Position numbers and translations under genes: made by a program | The notes under the pieces: model-generated | What the model saw: only the letters and a program-made list of their open reading frames with translations | Told to the model about the DNA's origin: nothing | Database searches by the model: none | Assembly: GCA_024663395.1 (NCBI GenBank) | Contig: JANFAH010000012.1 | Coordinates: 1,054,001 to 1,118,000 of the forward strand | DNA length: 64,000 nt | Source of the DNA: Pisolithus tinctorius | Taxonomy: Eukaryota > Basidiomycota > Agaricomycetes > Boletales > Pisolithaceae | Direction of reading: 5' to 3' | Shown here: positions 54,001-64,000 of the stretch, piece by piece | How the letters are laid out: every line of letters begins with the position of its first letter | Position numbering within the stretch: the first letter of the stretch is position 1

Positions 54001-54495
54001 CGAACCCACATGACAAACACATCCCACTCTCCCCACCTGACCGACTCACTAACATCAACACCAACTCTCATTGTATCCAAAAAACCCACGCTCCCCAGCA
54101 CAGCACAACCAGTTCCCACGTCCAGAAGATATCACACCATCAAGCGCAGTACAAATGCCCAAGACAGACTCAAACAATCAGACAAAGAAGAACTCGTTAT
54201 GCCTCACAAAACCGGCCAGTCTCGCAACTGTCGGGCCAATGTAGATAGATCTAAAACGATCAGCAGATATCATAAACCACCCTTACCACAAAGGCGGAGT
54301 GTCTAAAAATGGCTGGTGGGAACGGCAGACTGATGGGGGGCCAATGGCCCTGCCATCAGGGCATTCACTCGCTGGTAAGGAATGGTAGGCCACAGGGGCC
54401 AGAACCAGCTAGTTAAACTATGCTAGAATAGTGCAACATAGGGTAGACATACCCTCACACACTTAAATTCAGATTTTTTTTTTTTTTAAAAAAAA
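54001..54495 (+). other. LINE E 3' UTR and tail
   Basis: It ends with the segment shared with LINE C (GGAGTGTCTAAAA ... GGGCATTCACTCGCT), a T-run and an A-run of eight before the target duplication. The hairpin at 54330-54359 has arms CTGATGG and CCATCAG. Confidence 0.75.
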
Positions 54496-54778
54496 GTTTC
54501 TGTTTGAGGTAGACTGGAGAACATACATCAGTAACTACAGTTTATATATGTCCAGAGAGTGGTGGGAGACAAACAAGTAGCTAAAAATGGGAGACATAAA
54601 GAAAGAGAAAGAAAAGGAAGTAAGAATCTTTATTCCGAGGCATCAACGGTCGTGTATGATCGTGAATCGTTACAATGTCACTAGCCCTACAGACACTCTT
54701 CATACCACAAAGCCCATTTTTGAATATTTAAATATCACTGAACTTACCGCGGCTGTCTTCGGTTCGCCAACTGAATTC

Positions 54779-56678
54779 TTATCCTCCTGAAGCAATCACT
54801 TTGACAGCAGTTTCATATTGACTGAGTGCTTCACCCAACAGTGAATAGACGGAAGTCACTGTCGCTAAACGAGCCTTGAATAACTAGGGTGGAAGTTGTT
54901 CAAGAAAACCCTTTCACGCAAACTGTCACTCACCGCCTCCCTTGCTCCCTTGCTAGCCATATCCAAGCTTTTTTCAATCCCCACTATGTCCGCGTGGATC
55001 TGGGTACCCAAAAATGTGAGTTCTGGAGATTTTTGCGAAACATAAGCCTGGATATGGCACTCACGAAGGACCAGATTTGAGAGACCACCCAAAGCTTATT
55101 CCCGATAACACTCAAGTCGGACATCGCAGGTTCCAGGATTACTTGTATTCTTTTCAGTCCCTCAAGAGCCAACAGTTTGGCATCTAACTCGTTGCGTTTG
55201 CTCTGAACTTCGTCACCACTTTCTGCGAATATAAAATGTAATTAGGATCATCAACGACTCATCGTAGATGTGCTACATACCATTCTTCTTCCTCAAATTG
55301 TCTAAGAATGCCTTTCCTTCCTGTACTGCTCGTACACCTGAAAACTACATGACTGACTTGCCGATCAGTCCTTCATGTCTCACATATATACACTCACTGC
55401 AGCTCCAACCCATAGTAGGGGACAAAGAATACCGAGAGCAATAGCTCCAGCTGCTAAGGTCCCGAGACCAAGTGCAGAGGTCGCACTTAAGAATGCCTGC
55501 AGCGAAGTGAGTGTGGAATTGTATTAGTTAGGGCTTCATGGCCCTTACTTTAGATGTCAACCTGCACGTTGAAGGTGGCAAGGTTGCCGTCAATCGGAAA
55601 CTAAAAACAATGAACTGCGACGCACATCTGAATGTTATCCTTTGTGGTTTTGATGTCCGCGACTAGTTGAAGGATGTCCTCTTTGAGTTTGTTTCTTTGT
55701 TTCATCCAATCCGTGATGCCTTTATAAAAATTGCCAATGCAGGTCTGCAGGTCTACGAAACCTTGGGCTAGATCCCTGGACTCGTCCATTCCCACTTTCA
55801 ATTTCTGCACAGATATGTTAGTTGGCTGCTGCTCGCTTTGCACCGCACCAAACCTACAGCTTGGTAAGCCTTTATCTTCTCTTTCTTTGCGTCAAGGCTA
55901 ACGGTAGCATCCGCCAGGATCTTAAGGAAGTTCTCTACGAAATCTTGTGATGGTCAAGACATGGCAGTCAGAAGTGAAAGCAACAAACACTAACCAGCTG
56001 TAATAAACCGGGCTCGACTTGCAACCTCCTGTGACATCTGCAGTAATGTGACCCATTCCTGTCGGAGTGTCAGGAAGTAGTTTTTAAAGTCATTAGATGC
56101 AGATATACCTGTTGGTGCTTAGACCAAGTTTCCTCGAAGTTGGAAAGATCGTCAGCTTGTTCTGGCGTCTCCGCAGTGTTTCGGGCATCGACGAGAGCAT
56201 TAGCAACCCTCTCGAATGAAAGGCCAATCGTTACGGCGGCATCCCCAAGATTTTCTATCTCGTTCTGAAGCGTCGCTTTTGACTGCGGGGCTTCGAGGAT
56301 CTTCTGTGCCTTTTTATAATTTTTCTTCGCTTCTGATTCTGACAGCGCAGCAATCGCCCGATTTTCAACATTTGACTTTGTTTCATCGCCGCCTCCCCAA
56401 AATGGGACCAGTTTCTGGATATTGCCACCTCGTCTAGTAAGGCTACTGATATCTTCTACGCCAGGGATACGATCTTGGACGTCCTTCAGTACGAGCGAAA
56501 GCTTTTGTATTTTATCTGCATCTGGGGACATCATGTTCTTCAGGTCGTCCAGGCCCGGCGCGAGCTTGCGCAATTTAGCCAAGTCTGACGTTAGTTTCTG
56601 CATGTCTCCGATGTCGGAGGCTTTCAGTTTCTGTCCAACGTCCTGCTTCAGCTTGCTGACATCTAGGTTGAACCTCAT
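54779..56678 (-). CDS. Multi-exon helical protein with central hydrophobic segment (gene 1)
   Basis: The minus-strand gene starts at 56678 with a 190-codon exon (to 56109). At least eight short introns of about 45-60 nt follow (for example 56108-56059, 55994-55944, 55857-55805), to a stop at 54779. The N-terminal half is a chain of amphipathic helices and coiled coils. A Gly/Ala/Leu-rich hydrophobic segment lies at about 55505-55400, enough for one or two membrane helices, followed by more helices. This helix-membrane hairpin-helix layout resembles alpha-helical pore-forming proteins (Nhe/Hbl or Xax type), which have relatives in fungi. That is inferred from architecture; sequence identity was not tested. 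Exons at 55620 and 55560 are uncertain. Gene 2 upstream has a similar layout. Confidence 0.55.
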
Positions 56679-56699
56679 AGTGTCAATTCAAACACCTAA

Positions 56700-57850
56700 G
56701 TGGCGGAGGACGATGAAAGGGAGGTAGGTGGCTCATAATTGCCCGCAACCGCAACTCGCTAAATGTCATACTCTACACGGGAGATGGATCTTAGGCCATC
56801 GTGCTAGGGTACATGAATGAGGCCTCCGCATGTTCGGATTCCCTTCGGCTAGAAGGGATAGGACACTTTCGATCATTCTTCGCACCCCGATAGGAACAGT
56901 GCGAGTCAAACTTGGATTTGAATGAGATCATTTGATTGCAATGTAGCACACCAGACAAGGACACATTTGGACAACCCTCATTTCCTTCGGCTTGGAGATC
57001 AAAAGCTTGTAACCACTCTTCGGGAAGATTGAACGCAATGTGAAGAGGTCATTTGAAGACAGCGTCAAGCGGTTACTATACTGGTATCTGAACTTTATGA
57101 ATTCGCCCAGATAGTCCTGATCCGCATCTGGTGATTGGCGCCAACCTCAACCCACCTAGAATTGCATGCTTCTTTGTTCTCTTTTGTATTGAACACGATG
57201 CAGGGCTGCACTTCCAGGTCGAACTTGTGCAGGTGCCCGCGGTGGCGTTTGGAAATCAGAAGGTTCGCTATCGAGCCATCAGGTCCAGCACGTTTCCTTG
57301 CGATAGGTTATTTTGCCTTCCTATCGTGGTGAGACCACATGCTGGACCCTACTGAACAGAGGGTGGGAGGTTTTTGTTTAGGCGCCGATGCCGAACCCTG
57401 AGGCAATCAAGAGTAATAGTGACCCACTAACTGGCTCTGGGGTTGGATGAGCAGTATTATCTATGTGCGTCTTGGACTCTGTATAGGATTGCAGACCCTA
57501 AGCCTCGAGGAAATGGATGCTCCTCACCCATCAGAAGCTGCCGCGATATGATCATGGCATTCCATTCCTTCCGGAAATATTGGATGGGTTACTTGTCCCT
57601 CTCAGTTACACAGCATTATCGACGACAAACGTAACTTAAGAATACGAAGTGAATTTTCTCCATACTTCATAGTTGAGATACCGCAAACCACACGAATCAA
57701 ACATTGCTTAAGGACGAGTGTCGCCCTTACCGCTCATTGCATTGAGTCCTTTAAGCTCTCGCATAATTGTCTAACGCAACACCAAGAGGAGAATACGTGA
57801 TGCGTAAGGCAGAAACCTTGGGGTTCTGATGTTAAAGTGAATCAACACTA
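56700..57850. other. Intergenic, no gene recognised
   Basis: About 1.1 kb between genes 1 and 2. Short frames only (the longest, 57131-57355, is 74 residues) and no known motif. It should include the promoter of gene 1. Confidence 0.5.
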
Positions 57851-59419
57851 TCAAACCAAGTGAAAAATGGGCCGACTGACGTAATCCAAGCCTGGTGGGT
57901 CTGCGTTCATCAGGTCTACTAACTCGAGGGATTCTTTGGTAAGCTTTTTATGCGGAAGTCAGCAGATGTTAGATAGTACCAGAAGTAAAGGTACCAAATT
58001 ATAAACATCGCTTAGACACGTAAGTTGACTGGAAAGGGCGCTCGTGTCACTTTTCAGGTTGTCGATGTCCCTCAGTATCGCTGCACTCTTATCGATTGCA
58101 CACTGAGTCGTACGCAGAGCATCGAGTCGAGCAGAGAGTTGCAACATCAGCGCATCTTTGGCACGTCCGACTGGCATGGTATGTGTAAGCCCTCCTAATT
58201 ATCCAAGCTTAGGCCTACCTCCTCCAGGGGCCTCTAAAAGGTGTAACAAGTTAGCGGTACCTTCCTTGAGCGATGTGGACTGCATCAGTAAGTGTAAGTG
58301 AACAATGAAGAAGTATAAAAACACATCGCATACAACCACTTCAATGGCGCCACCTGGTGACCCACGCAAAATGCTCTTACATGCCAAGATAGAGACACGA
58401 AGAGCTTCGAAAGTTAGTGTGAACGTCAAACCAGCCCCAGTACGCACACCCATGTATCTGCGGGGAGGGAATACTAATGTCAGATGACGATCGCATCGCC
58501 TCAAAATGAAGCTCACAAGGTGGAGGAAATTCCATTCTGCTGACAAGATTGCCTCATCCTCTGATACGCGTCGGCAGCCAAGGTAGCAAAGGGTAATGCT
58601 GAGCTTGGCTACGGGAGTGCGTGTGAGATACAGTGATCCACTGCCGAAGTGGAAGACTACTTGCCAAGGGCAGGTTGGTTAGAGTCCTGGAAATCAACAG
58701 TGATTCAGTCAAGCAGGGTACAGTGGTGAACTTAACGATTTACCGGCTGGACCCCAATTCGCATCGAGCGATTTCTTTGTTCAGCTCGTCAATCTCAGGC
58801 TTCAGGGCTCTTTCCGCAGCTTGTGCATCTTCCAGTCGCTTGCGTATGGTGGTGGAGAAGTCTCCTAGTGCATCACAGAGATTATCGAAGTCTTGTCCCA
58901 TCTGGGAATCAATCTCGCCGCTCCCCTGCCAATACTGGGGATAATTCGTGTATAACAAGAAAGCGAAACGTAAAGCACGCTGCATACCTTGATCACAGCC
59001 TCGAGTTCTTTAACCTTCTCATCGTTAGTGATGTCCGCATTCAACAAATGAGTCAACAAATCGCCGCAGAAGTCTGACCATCATCCGTCAACGGTGTGGA
59101 AATCCCAATGTACCAAGAACATGTCACCTTTAGTAACGGCGCTGGCTTTCGCTGCTGTCTCCCTCGACTTCCAAACAAGCTGTATATAATTCTGGAGGAT
59201 ACGTGGTAGTCGTCAATGACAGGTAGAATGCGGCAAGAAAGGGCGGCCCACTTCACGAAATTTCTTGAATTGATCAATCGAATCAAGGATAGTCTCTGAG
59301 AGAGCTCGTCTGATCTGTAGGAATTGCTTGTCAATGGCATCCACCCTGCCAACCAGATCGGCAATCTCCTCCTTCAGCCCAGTGACATCTCTGTATTCCG
59401 GAGGAGGGTCCTGCCTCAT
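57851..59419 (-). CDS. Multi-exon helical protein, likely paralogue of gene 1 (gene 2)
   Basis: The minus-strand gene starts at 59419 (MRQDPPPEYRDVTGLKEEIA). Exons with coiled-coil character follow: EEIADLVGRVDAIDKQFLQI, THLLNADITNDEKVKELEAV, QMGQDFDNLCDALGDFSTTI and ERALKPEIDELNKEIARC. A hydrophobic exon lies at about 58470-58370, then MLQLSARLDALRTTQCAIDK, ILRDIDNLKSDTSALSSQL, and a last exon ending at the TGA at 57851. Introns are about 50 nt with GT...AG ends. The order of helices, hydrophobic centre, helices parallels gene 1, so the two may be a tandem pair. Exon limits in 58200-58740 are unsure, and the function is unproven. Confidence 0.5.
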
Positions 59420-60216
59420 GCTGAATCAAAGGCTTGAACAAGCGGACACTGGAGACGCTAAGAGTTTCAATGGATCGATGATGGGTAGGCCACCGAAAAG
59501 ACAAACGCCCAAATGATCCAATCGCTCGGTGTATACATAACGGAAGTCAACCTCCACTAAGAATAACGATATATAACGCCACCGGGAATGCAGCCCTGCA
59601 ACACGCTACAACTTGATGAGTCAAGCTTTCGAAAGTTCGATTGGATAGTGGGGTCGCACCTTTGGAATCCTGCGGAGACCATAACCCGGCAAATGCCGAA
59701 GGGAGCTATAGTACGGGCCCTTCACACAGCGAGTTTTCCACTATATAGTACCCTGTTATATGTAATACAATACGTCAATCTCACACTTAGAGTTTGTGAT
59801 GGCATACTGAAAAAATCCATACTTGAAGTTTAGATCCTTTTCTACACATTTGCTCAGGTTTGAAGTCAGAGCGAACATCTAATCATTGTGTAAACAATAA
59901 GTATGGTTGAATAGCAGATGTTGTCCAAGATAGGAAGTTATGTCAACACGTGCAGTGCAGGGTGAAACTTTAAGTTTTGTCCTAATTTGCATAACTGACA
60001 ATACACGAAGTACTGCCAAAATTCCAGTAACAAATTTTACTTCAAGTCTAGAATTAGTGTTCCTACACGTGCCTACTAATTGCCCGACAGTCACCTGTTC
60101 GTCGCCCAATGATCACCCTGTGGTCACACAACGATCGCCTAGTGTGATCATCCATTTTCACGTAGATGTTCTTAGTATCTATACGTACGTACACACACTA
60201 CATTGGGTATCTAGTA
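59420..60216. other. Intergenic, no gene recognised
   Basis: Upstream of gene 2, about 800 bases without a recognisable domain. Confidence 0.45.
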
Positions 60217-63001
60217 TCAGGCAATGGCTATCTCCATCCACGGAAACGGTTCCTCTGATACTTTCAGGCAGTCCCGTTCATGGTGAGTAAGCCCAGCAAG
60301 CCAAATGGAATCATAGATAGACTGTGGTAAGCCTGGGACTGGAGTGCGCAGACTTTGGGGGTTTCCAGGTGCATGAAACCTCTGGATAGGCTTTGATCCT
60401 TGGGGTGCAAAAACATCATTGTCGACAAGTCTCTGGAGGTCAATAATATCAAGTTCCCGTTCGATACTGCATCGCCATGCCATATTCTTAACTCAGAGGA
60501 TAGTCATGACGTTGTTGTCAATGTCGCTGTCCTCGGAACTCATCCCATGCTCGCCCAGTGTGTGGATCAGCTGCAGGAGCCATTGCCAAGCACGGAGATC
60601 ACCTTCGCCATTCGTGGAGTCTTTCTTGAGAGCAACCATATGTTCGAGAACGGCACATCGACACTGATATTTCTAAAACAGGTTGAGTTACCGGTATGAA
60701 ACAGCAAAATTAATGCCCTACATTTCGTCGTCGTGTGGTCTGTCTGCCCTCTTTGAGTACCTGGGTTCGTTCCACTACCAAGCGTTCTTCAATCTCAGCA
60801 GAAGTTTCTACTGTGCCCTTTGTTGTAATACATGGCTGAGCTTTCCGCCATGTTGTGCATAGACGTCTGTAGTGTTCACGTAGGATTTCCAACACGTAAT
60901 CATTGGACTTCATTACAGGCCAGTGTTCTTCATTGCCTCGTCTCTGAAATTCGTCAAGAAGGTGGTCGATGATGAAAGAATTCCACGGCGAGGAATAGCC
61001 CTGCGTGAGATCAAAAGTTGGTGAGTCCATGTCGGGTGGTGGACCGTCTTCCTGTTTGTATGCATGGACATCATCGGGGGGGGGCCGTTTTGTTCAAAAT
61101 AAATTCATGGTCCTGACTTATTTTGAGTTTTTCCTTGAAGAAGCGACGGACTTCACTCTATCACAGCTGGTTTAGCACATGAACAGAATTAGCAATGTCA
61201 CTTACCAGTATAAGATCACGATGTCCTCGTGGCTCTGTAGCCTTCTCTATCTCCACTTCTTTATCCACCTCCTTTTGTTTTCAAGGTGACTGCTGTGACC
61301 GCCCTGTTCGTGGCATAGCGATAGCACCATCACCAAGTACTTTCCAAAGCGCAGCTTCAACCCCCTTGGCAATTGCCTCCGCCATTGATACAGAATCACT
61401 GTTGTTTGCTTGTGATACCTCAGGTTCTGAAGCAGTAGATTGGAACTCTTCATTGTCAATAGGCTATTGATCATGAGATATTCATATCAAGTTGTATATT
61501 TCCTTACTTACCTCGTGAGACATGCTGATGAGGCGGGTTCTTCGTGAAGCTGCTCGGGTTTGTTTGATCTTCTTGATAGCGTCCAAATATGGAGTTCATG
61601 CATGCTGGGGCAGTGGTGCAGTGGACGCTTGTCGTGGTGTTTGCGGCTGGTTGTCCTGGCAGGTAGGAGACTCGGATTCAGCTGGAAAGTGCGCTGGTTC
61701 AGCTTGAGATGCTGTTTGAATTGTCTGAGGGCAGTCAGCATTGCCTGACAAACTACATAGTTTGTTCACTTACATGTCTATGTCGCATATTGTGTTGAAC
61801 CATTGCTGCTAATTCCCTCTCTTTCTCTGCTTGGCAGCGCGTCACCACATCATTGCCAACCTTCTTCAGTTCTGATCGCAAGTGCTCTTCCATAGCAGCA
61901 GTATGTTGCGCTATCTCGATTTCCCGTAGTCGATCACGTTCCTTCAGTGTGATGTAAACTGTCAGGAGTGTATAGTGATCCATGACGACTCACCTGCAGT
62001 TCATTTTGGAACCTCAAAAACTCCTCCTTTTGAGCTGCCAGTAAGGTATCATGCTGACGGTGTTGTTCCTTCATTCATTGAGCAATGGCCTGACAGAGCA
62101 CTGAGGATGGCATACCTGAATTTCATCTCTGAGCACAGTAAGTGCCCAGTCATGAGATTTAAGAAGAGTTTCCTGCTGTCTGTGGTTTTCCTTTCGAACA
62201 CATGAGTGTGATACTAAGTAAAGCTATGCACTTCTCACCTGAACCTCTTCTTGGAGGTTTCGCAAAACACTGCGCTCTTGGTGATGCTCCTTGGTTCACA
62301 TGAATACAGTCCAAGACAGTGATATGTGATGGCTGACCTGAATTTCATGCCGGAGTCTGCAGAGCTCTTGTTCTTGAGTAGCAAGCAAAGTACACATATC
62401 AGATAGAACTTTCTTCTGCAAATCAAACTCATTCTTTGTGGTGAGAAGGCTGTTTTGTGTAGTCTTCTCAAGGGTGGCAAGTTCGCGCTGGCATGTTCAT
62501 GATAGTCCATCAGCCCCAGTGACAAGTAGTAGGTTAGAGTTGGCTACTCACCGACCCTTTCAGACGTAACTTGGCCTTCAGGTGGTTCAATTCTGCTCCC
62601 ATTCCCCAGAGTTGCTGACGAAGTGAGTAGGAGTAATCTAGTTCTCTGTTACGACACTTCGCAATAGGCCATGGTTCGTCACCCTTGTTGCATCGCTTGT
62701 GATGTGCTGATGTAGTGGTCACGGTATGTGTGGTGGAAGCTGAGGCATGCGGGGGCTCATGTTTAGGGGCGATGCCAGCAGTGGTGTTGTGCTCTGCTGG
62801 TTTTGGTGTGGTACATCTTGCAGCAAGCTGGGCTGTGGAGGACACATTGTAACTAGCATCTGTACACGAGTTGGCAATGGACATGCCATTGCCATCATCC
62901 TCACTGTGCCCGATGGTAAGCTGTTCTTCGACAGATGCATTGCTGCTGGTTTCCATCTGCAAACAGAAGTCATTGTCATTATCGTCGTCAAAAAGCGACA
63001 T
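60217..63001 (-). pseudogene. Multi-exon coiled-coil gene of an expanded agaric family, with a late stop
   Basis: The minus-strand gene starts MSLFDDDND at 63001. Exon 1 (to about 62555) is acidic then Thr/Ala-rich and ends SLRQQLWGMGAELNHLKAKL. Many short exons separated by introns of about 50-60 nt follow, each a coiled-coil segment often ending in EIQ or ELQ before the donor (about 62340, 62240, 62115, 61993), then ERDRLREIEIAQHTAAMEEH. A Ser/Pro/Gln linker leads to a conserved C-terminus: GYSSPWNSFIIDHLLDEFQR, YVLEILREHYRRLCTTWRKA, QVLKEGRQTTRRR, DGM/HGMSSEDSDIDNN, then MAWRCSIERELDIIDLQRLV, GLPQSIYDSIWLAGL. An in-frame TGA at about 60497 lies just before MAWRC. I recall this C-terminal pattern from large uncharacterised agaric families; the function is unknown. 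Confidence 0.55.
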
Positions 63002-63844
63002 GTCACTATCAACAGTTTGTGTGCTTTCTCCTCCTAGTAGCTGCAGTTAGTTATCATTGTGGAATCCAATGCATACACGTATGGATACCAAATGCACCTG
63101 GCATTGAAAATGGGTTAGAGTTAGTAATTGTGGTGCGACTGGAGACCTAGAGGGTTAAATCGGAGGTGATCAGTGCCATGAGTCCCTAACAAAAAAAAAA
63201 GGAAAGACAATAGAAAGTCACATGGAACAAAAGCGTCCATGGTCGGGGATCAGCAGACATGACAACAGAGTACAGCAACATGTAGTGCACATCTGGAATG
63301 AGGTTAGAGGGAAAAAATGAGTTCAGCACTAGGCAAACAAAAGCGGACAAAAACAGGGCAGTCAAATGCGGGCACATCACAATACAGGAAATAAGTCAAT
63401 ATCACAGGCATGCTCACATACATGCATGCACAGGTATGGGCCTATCGCCAATAATCGCCCCAGGTGAACAGAATGGGTCTGGAGGAGGTAATCGCTCAAA
63501 AGAAAAGATCTGATCAGTCTCCAGCACAGCCAGGCAAATGCACCTCCATTGTTGTTACAGGCATCTACTATTGTAGTTATGGTAGTAATTTAGTTGTGCC
63601 ACTTCATTATTTCAAGTTGAGTTTTTTGTTCACCTTATTAAAATCAGATCGGGCATTCTTCCTACAATTAAACCTCACCTGAAATAATAGGCAACATCAT
63701 AATGGTCATAGTCAGGAGGAAACGCACCTCCATTAGCCATGGTAGGCACCATCGTGAGGGCGCAATAATAATAAAATTGTCGCATTAGCAACGCTCAGGT
63801 TATGCCTTTACAACATTATGCGAATCAGCTGTTAGACAATAACA
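63002..63844. other. No gene recognised
   Basis: Contains an A-run (about 63189-63200) and short frames only. It would include the promoter of the coiled-coil gene on the minus strand. Confidence 0.4.
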
Positions 63845-64000
63845 GATATGACGTATTTACATCGACGACAACTTTGCCTTACCAATGAACAATTTACCCG
63901 ATGATATTCAGCTCTATTCTCAAGTTGCCGATGAAGTACACACTCGGGTGCCGCTTGTGGGGGCACCAGGATGTGATCCTCTGTCTAGCAGTGTCGAACT
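63845..64000 (+). CDS. Partial open frame at the right edge
   Basis: A frame open to the window end reads RIYIDDNFALPMNNLPDDIQ, LYSQVADEVHTRVPLVGAPG, CDPLSSSVE. It has no stop over 50 codons and a protein-like composition. Family not recognised; it continues outside the window. Confidence 0.3.

Larger units (their letters stand above)
42296..54495 (+). mobile_element. LINE E, near full length, with two nested insertions
   Basis: A plus-strand LINE from GAAAATGCTCCTTGACTC to an A-run at 54488-54495. GTCTCTGTTTG (42285-42295) and GTTTCTGTTTG (54496-54506) form an 11-bp target duplication with one mismatch. It holds ORF1 and ORF2 with element K (48159-52244) inside the ORF2 tail and foldback P2 (52481-53687) in the 3' UTR. 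It is less decayed than C and D, and its 5' end is about 13 bases shorter than that of C. Confidence 0.88.

Noticed and set aside
59879..60109. 76-residue minus-strand ORF between genes 2 and 3
   Set aside because: No motif, no splice context, and composition like neighbouring non-coding DNA.

Overview
The window looks like a transposon-packed stretch of a basidiomycete (agaric-type) genome. Introns are about 45-60 nt with GTRNGT donors, CTNAC/CTAAT branch sites and YAG acceptors. Families typical of mushroom genomes are present: chromodomain gypsy elements, Tad-like LINEs with RNase H, and a PIF-Harbinger element with a Myb/SANT partner gene. About 85% of the window is mobile DNA. A large, repeat-rich ectomycorrhizal agaric such as Tricholoma is plausible, but that is inference.

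Layout. 1-1990: decayed Ty3/gypsy pol. 2250-2976 and 18724-19172: two halves of an unrecognised ORF, split by LTR retroelement A (2977-18723). A carries a gag-like ORF but no recognisable pol. Instead it holds a palindromic Tc1/mariner-type foldback (5953-7524), an intronless ERG26-like gene fragment (about 8713-9537), a chromodomain gypsy element B (9981-16369, TSD GACCA), and about eleven diverged hairpin-plus-intron-like cassettes. 19175-41521 is a minus-strand LINE (D), interrupted by a full-length minus-strand LINE (C, 19862-39096, TSD TTATACATG). C is itself interrupted by a CACTG-type long-TIR element (T, 21043-23857, TSD TTG), a small-LTR gypsy element (F, 27672-33841, TSD CTGT) and a PIF-Harbinger element (H, 34845-38449, TSD TAA). 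41530-41827 is an LTR fragment. 42296-54495 is plus-strand LINE E (11-bp TSD with one mismatch), interrupted by a long-TIR element with inverted minisatellite arms (K, 48159-52244) and a second foldback (52481-53687).

54507-64000 is the only host-like part. It holds three multi-exon minus-strand genes. Two neighbours (56678-54779 and 59419-57851) encode helical/coiled-coil proteins with a central hydrophobic segment. The third (63001-60217) encodes a long coiled-coil protein built from repeated short exons and appears to be disabled by a stop.

Most retroelement ORFs are broken by stops or frameshifts, so they are molecular fossils. The exceptions are the two Harbinger genes, which read cleanly once their short introns are removed, between 118-bp TIRs that differ at only about two positions. 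H is the best candidate for a recently active element. Element boundaries rest on matching terminal repeats and target-site duplications read directly from the sequence. Family names rest on motif recognition without database searches.
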